Shown here: positions 25,101-33,545 of the stretch, piece after piece
Layout: every line of letters starts with the position of its first letter
Numbering within the stretch: the stretch's first letter is position 1
Origin: Paenibacillus sp. VTT E-133291
GTDB lineage: Bacteria; Bacillota; Bacilli; Paenibacillales; Paenibacillaceae
DNA: 64,000 nucleotides
NCBI RefSeq assembly: GCF_002264395.1
Contig: NZ_NFVA01000014.1
Coordinates: forward strand, 27,041 to 91,040
Direction: 5' to 3'
Program-made: the position numbers and the translations under genes
Notes under the pieces: generated by a model
What the model saw: only the letters and a program-made list of their open reading frames with translations
Database searches by the model: none
What the model was told of the DNA's origin: nothing

Positions 25101-27006
25101 TCTAGCCAGAAGAAATATAGCACGAAACTTTTCTCAATATTTTTTATACATTGCTTCGATGGTGTTTAGTATCATCATTTACTTTACATTTGTGACCTTG
25201 AAATATAGTGACACGATAGCAGAACAGACGGCTTCATCCCAAAAACTAGGTTCACTAATGAGTGGAGCCGCAGTCATTCTCTTCTTTTTCGTGGTCATAT
25301 TTATAGTGTATTCCAATTCATTTTTTATGAAAAAACGTAAAAAAGAAGTGGCATTGTATGCGCTGCTTGGTGTTCGTAATCGTCAGATAGGCTTTATGCT
25401 CTTTTTTGAAAATCTATTATTAGGATTATTCTCTTTAGTAGTAGGGATTGTACTGGGGTTCCTTTGTTCAAAAGGGTTTATGACGATTTTGATTCATTTA
25501 ATGGGATATAACGTTATAGCACCCTTTACATTTTCAGCGGCGGCAGCAATGAACACTGCTATCGTATTTCTGATTATTTTCTTAGTCACATCCTTTCAAG
25601 GCTATCGCTTGATTTATCAATTTAAACTGATTGATTTATTTCATGCTTCAAAAAAGGGAGAAGTGGCGCCCAAATCATCGATGATCGTTGCTGTACTTGG
25701 AATATTGCTAATTGTCTTAGGGTATTGGCTCGCGATGCAGGATTTATTCACTTCTAACGTATGGGCTCAAATTGGATTTCTTATGACGGTATTCATTATT
25801 TTAACAACGGTTATTATGGGTACTTTTTTATTGTTCCACAGTGTGACTGGATTTGTGTTGGCGATGATTAAGAAAAATGAAAAGTGGCTGTGGAAAGGCC
25901 TTCATGTAATGACTATTTCACAGCTGCTCTACCGTATCCGTGGGAATGCCCGAACATTAACAGTGATTGCGGTGTTAAGTGCTACGACAGTAACTGCCGG
26001 TGGAGCGGTATATAGTCTTTATTACAATACGAATGACTCAGCGAAAACGATTAATCCGAATACCTTTATGTATCAATCAACAGATTCAGAAATAGATAGG
26101 CAAGTGAGTGCTGTGCTATCAGATACAAAATACGATAAAAAATTTGAAGCACTATCCATTACGTTTCATACGAAAGAGTTAAACTCACCATCCACATTCG
26201 ATAGCTCTGATAAAAGAGAATATACAGTTATCGATGAAAAAACCTACAACCAATTAGCGAGTGTACAACATAAAGAAAAATTAAATGTAAATGATGGCTA
26301 CGCGGTTATTTTAGATATCGGATATGACAAAAGATTCTCACCTATATATACAGGAAAAACTATAACAACAGGCAACGGCCATCCACTCACATTCCAAAGC
26401 TTTAACACGCAAACCGTATTGAATGTAGGTACAGCAGGTATAACCGTAGTAGTCTCAGATGATCAGTATGAAATATTGCAAAATGATGGGAAAGTGCAGC
26501 ACTATCGTGTCCTCGGGGTAGATCATGCCTCAGTAGATTTATCTCAAAAAATTGCAAATCAATTACCAGAAGAAGCGCTATTTTCAAGTGGTCCGCAAGA
26601 TTACCAAACAAGCTTGGAAGGTGTCGGCTCTCTACTGTTTATCGGAAGTTTTCTGGGTCTCGTATTTCTGGCTGCAACAGGCAGTATCATTTACTTTAAG
26701 GTATTAACTGAGGCAGAAGAAGATAAATCTCAGTACAATATGCTGCATAAAATGGGTGTCAATGCAAAAGAAATGCGAAAATCCATTGCGTCACAGGTAT
26801 TCATTATCTTTGTAGTACCGCTCACAGTTGGGTTATTGCACAGTGTAGTAGCTTTAAAAGCCTTCTCTAGTCTAATGATGATGGACTTAGCAAAACCTGT
26901 GTTGCTCTGGATGATTGCTTATACCGTAATTTACGGATTGTATTATTTGTTAACCGTAGCTTCTTACAATCGTATTATCACACTAAATAATAGAACAGAA
27001 GGATGA
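25087..27006 (+). CDS. Bce-type ABC transporter permease
   Basis: This 639-residue permease has the BceB layout: FtsX-like membrane segments in the N-terminal half, a large extracytoplasmic domain (about residues 315-510) carrying the DKREYTVIDEKTYNQL type of segment, and a final group of membrane helices (about 520-630). The extracellular domain is where target lipid-peptide complexes are thought to be sensed in this family. GTGAGG SD inside the ATPase gene, with ATG at 25087. It is followed by the yxeA-like gene, as in the B. subtilis yxdLM-yxeA operon. Confidence 0.88.
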   Translation: MTLFSLARRNIARNFSQYFLYIASMVFSIIIYFTFVTLKYSDTIAEQTASSQKLGSLMSGAAVILFFFVVIFIVYSNSFFMKKRKKEVALYALLGVRNRQIGFMLFFENLLLGLFSLVVGIVLGFLCSKGFMTILIHLMGYNVIAPFTFSAAAAMNTAIVFLIIFLVTSFQGYRLIYQFKLIDLFHASKKGEVAPKSSMIVAVLGILLIVLGYWLAMQDLFTSNVWAQIGFLMTVFIILTTVIMGTFLLFHSVTGFVLAMIKKNEKWLWKGLHVMTISQLLYRIRGNARTLTVIAVLSATTVTAGGAVYSLYYNTNDSAKTINPNTFMYQSTDSEIDRQVSAVLSDTKYDKKFEALSITFHTKELNSPSTFDSSDKREYTVIDEKTYNQLASVQHKEKLNVNDGYAVILDIGYDKRFSPIYTGKTITTGNGHPLTFQSFNTQTVLNVGTAGITVVVSDDQYEILQNDGKVQHYRVLGVDHASVDLSQKIANQLPEEALFSSGPQDYQTSLEGVGSLLFIGSFLGLVFLAATGSIIYFKVLTEAEEDKSQYNMLHKMGVNAKEMRKSIASQVFIIFVVPLTVGLLHSVVALKAFSSLMMMDLAKPVLLWMIAYTVIYGLYYLLTVASYNRIITLNNRTEG

Positions 27007-27011
27007 TTGAG

Positions 27012-27365
27012 ATGAAAAAATTTCTAATTACTATTGGTATTTTGTTTGTTATAGGAGCTGCAGGTGTCTTTGCTCTAGCTAAATTTGACTTCAATCGCTT
27101 TAATGCCGATAATTACTATTTACAAATAACAAAGGATGGGGAAGCCCATGAATATAAACTGAACGATGGTACAGTGATGACTTCCTATTCGTATACACTG
27201 GAAGCTACAAATGCCAAAGGTGAAACCATTCCACTCCAATTTAATGCACAAAAAAATCTTCGCAAAGGAGCGTACTTGAAAATGTATGTAAAAAAAGGTG
27301 ATCAAGTATCCTCATTCGATGAAGTGAAATTAGAGGATATTCCGCTAAAGGCACTAAAAAACTAA
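27012..27365 (+). CDS. yxeA: YxeA-family small secreted or membrane-anchored protein
   Basis: 117 residues. One N-terminal hydrophobic helix (residues 2-22) is followed by a small beta-barrel-like domain with YYLQITKDGEAHEY and a C-terminal AYLKMYVKKGDQV, the usual YxeA (DUF1093) pattern. ATG 27012 was chosen because GAAGGA lies 9 bases upstream; an ATG at 27003 overlaps the permease stop but sits on top of the SD. Family function is unknown, but it commonly follows Bce-type transporters, which supports its being part of this module. Confidence 0.75.
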   Translation: MKKFLITIGILFVIGAAGVFALAKFDFNRFNADNYYLQITKDGEAHEYKLNDGTVMTSYSYTLEATNAKGETIPLQFNAQKNLRKGAYLKMYVKKGDQVSSFDEVKLEDIPLKALKN

Positions 27366-27375
27366 TAGATTGAAG

Positions 27376-27418
27376 AAGGGCTGTCTCCAATAAAGTAAGT
27401 GGAGTACAGCCCTTTTTT
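27376..27418. terminator. Terminator between convergent transporter and kinase genes
   Basis: AAGGGCTGT-CTCCA/TGGAG-TACAGCCCTT stem followed by TTTTTT. Confidence 0.85.
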
Positions 27419-27447
27419 CTGCCTAATGAGTAAATAAGGCAATTGTA

Positions 27448-28839
27448 TTATAAAAGTATAGTAATGGTGGTTCCGGTATTTTCAACGCTCGTCAAATCGA
27501 GTTTCCCCTCATGAGCCCAAATAATGTCTCTTGCGATGGCCATTCCGAGTCCAGTTCCATGTGTGCTTGTAGTATTTGTACCCCGATAGTAGCGCTCAAA
27601 TACCTGTTCCAGATCTTTAGCCGGAATACCCTGGCCATTATCAGAAATTGTAATTTGGGTATGCGGATGAATGGTTTCCACTCGAATCTTCACCACGACA
27701 TTTTCATCGTTATGCACCAGCGCGTTGTAGATAAAGTTAAGGATCGCTCGTTTTAGTAACTTTTTATCTACATTATATACGGCTGTAACCTCATTTGCCT
27801 CAAACTCTATTTGCCGTTCACCAAAGGTCGGGTCATTTAAAAGTTCAATCGTCATTTCTCGTAGAAACTGAACGAGATTTACTTCTTCAAATTGCAGGGA
27901 TAGCTGGTGATTACGCAAACGCGTCGTTAAATTGAGGTCATCTAACAAATCTTTCATATACATCGATTTACTCTTGATAATTGCTGTGTAGTCCTGTAAT
28001 TCTTGTGCTGTTAAATCTGTGGCACTGTCGTTTATAAATTCTGCATACCCTTGAATAGAAGCGAGTGGTGTTTTCATGTCATGTGAAACATTACTAATCC
28101 ATTCCTCACGCATTTGGTCGAGATGCTTACGTTCCTCTTCATGTCGATCGAGCTTTTCAGATAGCTCATTCATATTACGAAACACATCTTCATACACACC
28201 TTTGGGAGTAGGCATTTTCTTAAAACGTCGTTCCCTGAGCTGTTGAATACCCTCTATTAATGTATGAAGTGGTGCAGTTAACTTTTTCCCAAATAAAAAT
28301 CCAATGATAATTACAATAAGAACATCAACGATAAGAAAAATGGAGAGAAAAATATTAACATCTTTAAAAATTTTAGCGTAGTCATAGGTCATTACATAGC
28401 GGCCTATTTTCGGATTTTGAATCCCTAAAAAGTAGCTGAAATTTTGGGCTGTGCTGACAAAAACAGTCGTGCTTGCATCTAATTCTTTATACTTATACAT
28501 TTGTACGATTTCAATAGGAGAATACGCTGTTTGCAATTCTTCAGGGGCATAAAAGGCTGCTACTTGCTCCCCTTGGTCATTCAAAAATTGTACCCAGGCG
28601 CTCATTTCCTGTAGTTTTTTGAGGCCATCTTCGTTGACAACGGGTCTGCCGGATTGTAGTTCTACATATTGTGAAAAGGTCCGGCTAAAGGTTTCTGCAG
28701 ATGCTTCTTCAGTGCCGAAATTATTGTTTTTTAGCTGTAAAAAGAATATAAAAAGGAATAAAATCGCATTTACTATACCAACGATCACAACAATAGTCAT
28801 GACCGATCTTAAAAAACGGAGTGTCAATTTCCATTTCAA
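27448..28839 (-). CDS. Sensor histidine kinase with extracytoplasmic domain and HAMP
   Basis: 463 residues. Membrane helices at about 11-35 and 163-184 flank an external domain of roughly 125 residues; a HAMP linker follows, then the phospho-acceptor His253 in SNVSHDMKTPL, N-box NFIYNALVHN, G1 DNGQGIP, F-box FERYYRG and G2 GTGLGMAIA. TTG start with AAGGGGTGAG at the end of the regulator gene. Kinases partnered with Bce transporters are normally short, with almost no external domain and no HAMP. This one is built to sense directly, which is unusual for the setting. Convergent with the transporter operon. Confidence 0.9.
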   Translation of the reverse strand: MKWKLTLRFLRSVMTIVVIVGIVNAILFLFIFFLQLKNNNFGTEEASAETFSRTFSQYVELQSGRPVVNEDGLKKLQEMSAWVQFLNDQGEQVAAFYAPEELQTAYSPIEIVQMYKYKELDASTTVFVSTAQNFSYFLGIQNPKIGRYVMTYDYAKIFKDVNIFLSIFLIVDVLIVIIIGFLFGKKLTAPLHTLIEGIQQLRERRFKKMPTPKGVYEDVFRNMNELSEKLDRHEEERKHLDQMREEWISNVSHDMKTPLASIQGYAEFINDSATDLTAQELQDYTAIIKSKSMYMKDLLDDLNLTTRLRNHQLSLQFEEVNLVQFLREMTIELLNDPTFGERQIEFEANEVTAVYNVDKKLLKRAILNFIYNALVHNDENVVVKIRVETIHPHTQITISDNGQGIPAKDLEQVFERYYRGTNTTSTHGTGLGMAIARDIIWAHEGKLDLTSVENTGTTITILL

Positions 28840-28845
28840 CTTATC

Positions 28846-29547
28846 TCACCCCTTGGTATGTAATTTATAACCTAACCCTTTAACCGTTAATATAAAGGCG
28901 GGCTTTGAAGGGTCTGCCTCAATTTTTTCGCGTAAGCGGCGAATATGTACCATCACTGTATTATCGGAACCAAAAAAATCTTCACCCCATACCTGTTCAA
29001 ACAAGGTTTCTTTGCTTATGATCTGATTCGGATGATGCATGAAACAGCTCATTAAACCGACTTCTTTGGCGGTAAGCACAAGGGGTTCGCCATTCTTTTT
29101 TAATTCTGTCTCATTGGCACTAAGCTCAAAGGGGCCTACTTGCAAACTTTTCGGAGCCTTTTTTTCCTCTGTAAAGCCAGCTCTTCTCAGCTGTGCTTTT
29201 ACCCGATAAGCGACTTCTTTTGGACTAAACGGTTTAGTGATATAATCATCGCCACCTATTGCCAGTCCTAACAGCTTATTAATTTCCTCATCCTTTGCAG
29301 ACATAAATAAGATCGGTACATTTGATGTTTCCCGAATTTTCCTGCATAAGTCATATCCTTCTCCATCTGGCAGCATAATATCAAGCAAGATAAGTTCAGG
29401 ATTATACTCCTGAAACTTGTCCCATCCCTCTGCAACTGTCCCGGCCGTTACAACGTCTGCAATACCTTCTTTATGTAAAACTGCCTTCATCAGACGAGCT
29501 AAATCATCTTCATCGTCTATGATTAATACCCATTTATGACTTGCCAT
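28846..29547 (-). CDS. OmpR-family response regulator
   Basis: 233 residues. The receiver domain (1-120) has an acidic pocket DDEDD, phospho-acceptor Asp56 in LLDIMLP, and Lys105 in ITKPF; the C-terminal winged helix (about 135-230) includes LVLTAKEVGLMSC and the VMVHIRRLREKIE recognition segment. GGAGGG SD. The kinase gene begins 6 bases downstream. The likely targets are the two TGTAAGGTT direct-repeat promoters in this window, as such regulators bind tandem sites one or two helical turns apart; this is inference from architecture. Confidence 0.92.
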   Translation of the reverse strand: MASHKWVLIIDDEDDLARLMKAVLHKEGIADVVTAGTVAEGWDKFQEYNPELILLDIMLPDGEGYDLCRKIRETSNVPILFMSAKDEEINKLLGLAIGGDDYITKPFSPKEVAYRVKAQLRRAGFTEEKKAPKSLQVGPFELSANETELKKNGEPLVLTAKEVGLMSCFMHHPNQIISKETLFEQVWGEDFFGSDNTVMVHIRRLREKIEADPSKPAFILTVKGLGYKLHTKG

Positions 29548-29635
29548 TTGTTTCCCTCCAAATCCGTCTTTATGTACATTATTACATTATAAAGGACTCT
29601 TTATTTCTTGCGCAAAAAAATCGCAAAAGAAAGGC

Positions 29636-29902
29636 TTGCATGAAGATGGATATTACTTAGACGAACATAGCAAAGCAATAATCGGTGATTTATTAAAATT
29701 CATTCTAGAAATACCCAAATCAGGTAAGGAGGAGAAATTGTTTCGCCCCCTGCCTTCCATGGCATTGATCTGCACTGTATATGGCCCTTTGAAGATGTTC
29801 GCTAAAATGATGGAAGAAAGTGAGTTACTGTATTGGCTTGAGCTCGAAGAAGAACTTACAGACAGCTTTTGGAATGCCATTAGATTGCAGGGAGTCTGCT
29901 GA
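29636..29902 (+). pseudogene. C-terminal remnant of a TetR-like regulator
   Basis: An 88-codon frame from TTG 29636 has no SD and no N-terminal HTH. Its helical product (VYGPLKMFAKMMEESELLYW, then a Glu-rich helix ending DSFWNAIR) looks like the ligand-binding end of a TetR/AcrR regulator. It stands immediately before a decayed MMPL transporter, a common TetR partner, so the pair probably decayed together. Confidence 0.4.
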
Positions 29903-29940
29903 TTTTCAGACTAAGGAGCATTAGGTTCCTTTGTCACTAC

Positions 29941-30840
29941 TTGATAACGATGCCGAATATGGAAAAGCTGGTGCAGGAGAAAGGGCAAATAAAGATACCT
30001 GATACTGCACAAAGCGCTCTGGCAAATATGATGTTAAAAACCATGAATGAGAGTAACAAAGAAACATTTGATATCATTGCGGTATTTAACAGCGGCAGCA
30101 ATGAGGCCCTAACCGATACAAAAAAGTATTCTATTGCCTCAGTCATCAAGGCATTGCAGGATAAAAAATCCTAGCTTGGAATCACCGAAATGACTACACA
30201 CCTAAATGGCAAGGAGTTGGAGAAGCAGTTAGTGAATAATTTGGTACAAAGCAAACCAGAGCTGGCAAACGACCCTAATGTTCAGCAAACTTTGGCAATA
30301 GCGGAAAAAACCGCTGTGCTGCAATCAGGCGTGACTCAAATTAATGATGGACAAAAGCAATTGCTGGGTGTTCTGAATGACCTGCAGAACCAGATGGGGA
30401 AGCTGGAATCTGGTCTATCTACTAGTAGTGAAGGTCTTGATAAAGTAAGCGGTGGTTTGAAAGATGCGCAAAAATTCTTAAGCGATTTTAGCAAATCCAA
30501 GACAACGGAAAGATTCTACATTCCGCAAAAAATTCCTGATGATGCGGTATAACGAGCTTGAAGGGGATGTTGGATCAAGAATTGAGTGGCATCACGTTAT
30601 ATGGTTGGTGTAGTATTGTCTGCTGCCTTTATTCTAGGAGGCACCTGCGCCGCGTTGATTCCTTCGGGCGTAATGACACTTATACAGGTAGCATTCGTAT
30701 TAATCATTGCACTATTATTACTAAGTGTAGCGGCCATGCCGGTGTTCTTGACTGCATTAAAGCAGCTTGCTAGCAAATTAAATGGTTCAAGCAACGGTGC
30801 TACACCAAAGAATGCAGTTGACAAATCGGGTCATATTTAG
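29941..30840 (+). pseudogene. Decayed MMPL-family (YdfJ/YdgH-like) transporter
   Basis: Three pieces in one frame match parts of MMPL exporters in order. The first (29941-30174) is an N-terminal periplasmic segment (MPNMEKLVQEKGQIKIPD, later IIAVFNSGSNEALTD). The second (30178-30552) is the coiled loop with GLDKVSGGLKDAQKFLSDFS and FYIPQKIP. The third (about 30586-30840) is a C-terminal membrane segment (ALIPSGVMTLIQVAFVLI). They are split by a TAG at 30172-30174 and a TAA at 30550-30552, with large internal and N-terminal deletions. Intact relatives exceed 1000 residues. Such exporters move lipids or small molecules. Confidence 0.7.
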
Positions 30841-30903
30841 ACGGCAGTAAAATTTAAAAATACATGCGTTATACGTATGCTGAGAACAATAGAAAGAATC
30901 TTC

Positions 30904-30927
30904 GGGGACCTTTGTGGTCCCTTGTTT
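30904..30927 (+). terminator. Short terminator-like hairpin
   Basis: GGGACC-TTTGT-GGTCCC followed by TTGTTT. It lies in the otherwise empty 300 bases between the MMPL remnant and murR. Confidence 0.5.
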
Positions 30928-31076
30928 CACCATATCAGAAAGTATATAATTATCGACTATACCTTACAACTTTATTACGCTATAATCAACGTAAAGTCAC
31001 CAGATGACCTAAGAGTAGGATAATTTTAATAGATTAATTAATATTAGCTTTTGATATGCCAAAGCGTATTTTGTTA

Positions 31077-31106
31077 TTGAAATAGGTTGTTTATATTGTT
31101 TATGAT
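31077..31106 (+). promoter_or_regulatory. Candidate sigma-A promoter of the MurR-type gene
   Basis: TTGAAA and TATGAT separated by 18 bases, about 40 bases before the start codon at 31146. Confidence 0.45.
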
Positions 31107-31145
31107 ATTATTTAAGGTGTTAATTAAATCTAGAGTAGGTAGATT

Positions 31146-32009
31146 ATGAGTCTAAATGACAACGTATTAATTAAAATTCGTGAGATGCGAGAGAGTTTTA
31201 CACCAGTTGAACGATTGGTCGGAGATTACATTTTAGAAAATACGGAAGAGATCCCTCATTTGTCGATTAAGGAATTGGCTCAATCGAGTAAGACAAGCGA
31301 TGCATCTGTCCTTCGTTTCTGTAAGACGATGGGTTACAGCGGATACCGCAATTTTATTGTGAGTATATCGGCATCTTTGGGTTCTCGTGATGAGGATTCA
31401 AAGGCTCAATATACAGATATTCAGCCAGGTGATGATCTCTCGACAATTATATCAAATATTTCATTGAATAATTGCAAGTCCATTGAGGATACGCTTAGTG
31501 TTATTGATCGAAAAGAAATTACAAGAGCTGTAGAATTACTATGTCATAGTAAGCGTATTGTTTTCTTTGGAATAGGTGCTTCGGGACTCGTTTGTATGGA
31601 CGGGGAACAGAAGTTCTCGCGAATTAATAAGATGTGTCATGCCTATACAGATGGTCATAGTCAGCTCACGGCAGCAACTTTACTTGAGAAAGAGGATGTT
31701 GCCATTTTCATTTCTAACTCTGGAGCAACTAGTGATATTATTGATGCACTGGAAATTGCCCAAAAGAATAGAGCGAAATGTATTGCGATTACGAAGTACA
31801 ATAAAAGTGAGCTTGCGGAGCGGGCGGATATTGTACTGAGCATATCCACACCTGAAATAACAATCCGCAGTGGGGCTATGGGCTCGCGTATTGCGATGCT
31901 TACGATCATCGACATATTATTTGCTGGTGTCGCAAGTGCAGAATATGAAGAAGTAAAAACCTACTTAACAAAAACGCATAATATATTAAAGAAAAAACTT
32001 AGAAATTAG
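31146..32009 (+). CDS. murR: MurR/RpiR-family transcriptional regulator
   Basis: 287 residues. The N-terminal HTH_6 domain (about 1-77) contains LSIKELAQSSKTSDASVLRF and FCKTMGYSGY; the C-terminal SIS sugar-isomerase fold (about 110-280) has FFGIGASG and ISNSGATSD. RpiR regulators sense phosphosugars; MurR proteins sense MurNAc-6-phosphate. Its position directly before murQ and the salvage cluster supports this identity. It has its own promoter and a strong terminator, so it is a separate transcript from murQ. The SD (GTAGG-like) is weak. Confidence 0.85.
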   Translation: MSLNDNVLIKIREMRESFTPVERLVGDYILENTEEIPHLSIKELAQSSKTSDASVLRFCKTMGYSGYRNFIVSISASLGSRDEDSKAQYTDIQPGDDLSTIISNISLNNCKSIEDTLSVIDRKEITRAVELLCHSKRIVFFGIGASGLVCMDGEQKFSRINKMCHAYTDGHSQLTAATLLEKEDVAIFISNSGATSDIIDALEIAQKNRAKCIAITKYNKSELAERADIVLSISTPEITIRSGAMGSRIAMLTIIDILFAGVASAEYEEVKTYLTKTHNILKKKLRN

Positions 32010-32033
32010 GTTCTGATAGAATGAATGTGGAGG

Positions 32034-32069
32034 AAAGCATTGATCATGGATCAATGCTTTCTTTTTTTT
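32034..32069 (+). terminator. Rho-independent terminator of murR
   Basis: A perfect 12-bp stem AAAGCATTGATC/GATCAATGCTTT with a 3-base loop, then a long T run. Confidence 0.9.
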
Positions 32070-32238
32070 GTATTTCATTCACTTATTCGTGTACTAAAAT
32101 GTACTACTTATCAATCCATGTCAGATTATCTACATGATGAATACGTTGATCTAATGAATATAATAAGTAGTTTAATTCAATAATTAATAGCTTGGCACAC
32201 AATTATGAGGAAGAAAATGAATGGAATCGAAGACGAAA

Positions 32239-32264
32239 CATCATCCGGTTGAACACGGATGATG
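32239..32264 (+). repeat. Inverted repeat in the murR-murQ gap
   Basis: CATCATCCG/CGGATGATG with an 8-base loop, flanked by a second partial pair (CGAAACA upstream, TGTTTCG downstream). It lies in a 570-base stretch without genes and could be an operator or a transcript structure; no T run follows. Confidence 0.4.
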
Positions 32265-32376
32265 TAACTTTATGTTTCGTTTGGAGCGATAATCAGCAAA
32301 TAATACATTTTTTAAAATCGCTTTAACCTTAGAGCCATAGCGATCAAAGCAATTGGTAAGAATTTAAATTACATCT

Positions 32377-32390
32377 TGTAAGCGCTTTAT
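32377..32390 (+). promoter_or_regulatory. Candidate CcpA cre site
   Basis: TGTAAGCGCTTTAT fits the cre consensus (TGNAARCGNWWWCA) at all but the last bases. It lies about 95 bases upstream of the murQ promoter, so carbon catabolite control of the salvage operon is likely. Confidence 0.6.
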
Positions 32391-32472
32391 ATATGTGGTA
32401 TAACATAGTATGTAAGGAATGAAATAAAACATCAGAATATAATTTCTTTATGAAATTATATTTCAAAATCTA

Positions 32473-32501
32473 TTGACGAAGCGATGGTGTTGTATTAGTA
32501 T
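32473..32501 (+). promoter_or_regulatory. Candidate sigma-A promoter of the MurNAc salvage operon
   Basis: TTGACG and TAGTAT separated by 17 bases, about 80 bases before the murQ start. Confidence 0.55.
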
Positions 32502-32582
32502 AAGAACATAATAATTGTAAGTTAATCTAACTTGCTTTGTTAATTCTATGACAGATTGAGGCTGGGAAGAAGGAGGATGGCT

Positions 32583-33488
32583 ATGAATGACTACCTTGCG
32601 GGATTGACAACAGAGGCTGTGAATCCAGACACATTAATGATTGATGAATGTACTACGGAAGAAATGATCCAGTTAATGAATCAACAAGATGCACTGGTCC
32701 CCAGAGCTATAGCTGAGGAGATTCCGCAGATTGCAAAGGCGGTAGATATTCTACATCATAGGTTGTCTAATGGTGGAAGAATGTTTTACATAGGAGCTGG
32801 CTCATCAGGAAGATTAGGTGTTCTGGATGCTTCCGAATGTCCTCCTACCTTTGGTACAGATCCTTCCTTGGTGCAGGGCTATATTGCTGGTGGTGATATT
32901 GCTTTGCGTACTGCGGTTGAAGGCTGTGAAGACGATATGGATGAAGGGATCGCATTAATCGAAAGCATTGGTGTAACAAACAAAGATGTACTTATTGGGA
33001 TTTCGGCAAGCGGTAGTGCAAACTACGTTATTGCAGCTTTAGCGAAAGCAAAGGAACTTGGAGCAGCCACTATCGGTGTTTGTAACAACAGAGGCTCAAA
33101 GTTCGAACCCATTGTAGATGTTTGTATAACACCTGTTGTAGGACCGGAGGTCATTAGCGGTTCGACTCGATTAAAGGCAGGAACTGCTCAGAAGTTGGTG
33201 CTTAATATGCTGACAACATGCACAATGGTCAAGTTAGGAAAAACGTACAACAACTTGATGGTTGATCTGAAGGCTAGTAATTTTAAGCTCGTTGATCGCT
33301 CGATTCGTATCATCATGAACACGACTGGTGTAGATACATCAACCGCCGCAGAAACACTTGAAAAAGCATCTATGAACTGTAAGCTGGCAATTATGATGAT
33401 TAAATCGGGGTTAGATGCAAAAGAAGCAGAACAAGTACTTAATGCAAACGGAGGACGCTTGAAACAGGCAATCTCATCATTGGCTTAG
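32583..33488 (+). CDS. murQ: N-acetylmuramic acid 6-phosphate etherase
   Basis: 301 residues. It converts MurNAc-6-phosphate to GlcNAc-6-phosphate and D-lactate in the cytoplasm. The SIS fold has GAGSSGRLGVLDASECPPTFG-type substrate-loop sequence near residues 58-78, with the catalytic Glu in the ASECPP segment, followed by GISASGSANYV and SGSTRLKAGTAQK. The N-terminus LTTEAVNPDT is typical. ATG 32583 was chosen: AGAAGGAGG ends 6 bases upstream, whereas the ATG at 32577 touches the SD. First gene of the salvage operon behind a promoter and cre site. Confidence 0.95.
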   Translation: MNDYLAGLTTEAVNPDTLMIDECTTEEMIQLMNQQDALVPRAIAEEIPQIAKAVDILHHRLSNGGRMFYIGAGSSGRLGVLDASECPPTFGTDPSLVQGYIAGGDIALRTAVEGCEDDMDEGIALIESIGVTNKDVLIGISASGSANYVIAALAKAKELGAATIGVCNNRGSKFEPIVDVCITPVVGPEVISGSTRLKAGTAQKLVLNMLTTCTMVKLGKTYNNLMVDLKASNFKLVDRSIRIIMNTTGVDTSTAAETLEKASMNCKLAIMMIKSGLDAKEAEQVLNANGGRLKQAISSLA

Positions 33489-33545
33489 GTGTGAAAAGTG
33501 GAATAACAGGATGGATGCTATTAATAATTGAGGAGGCTGTTTTCG

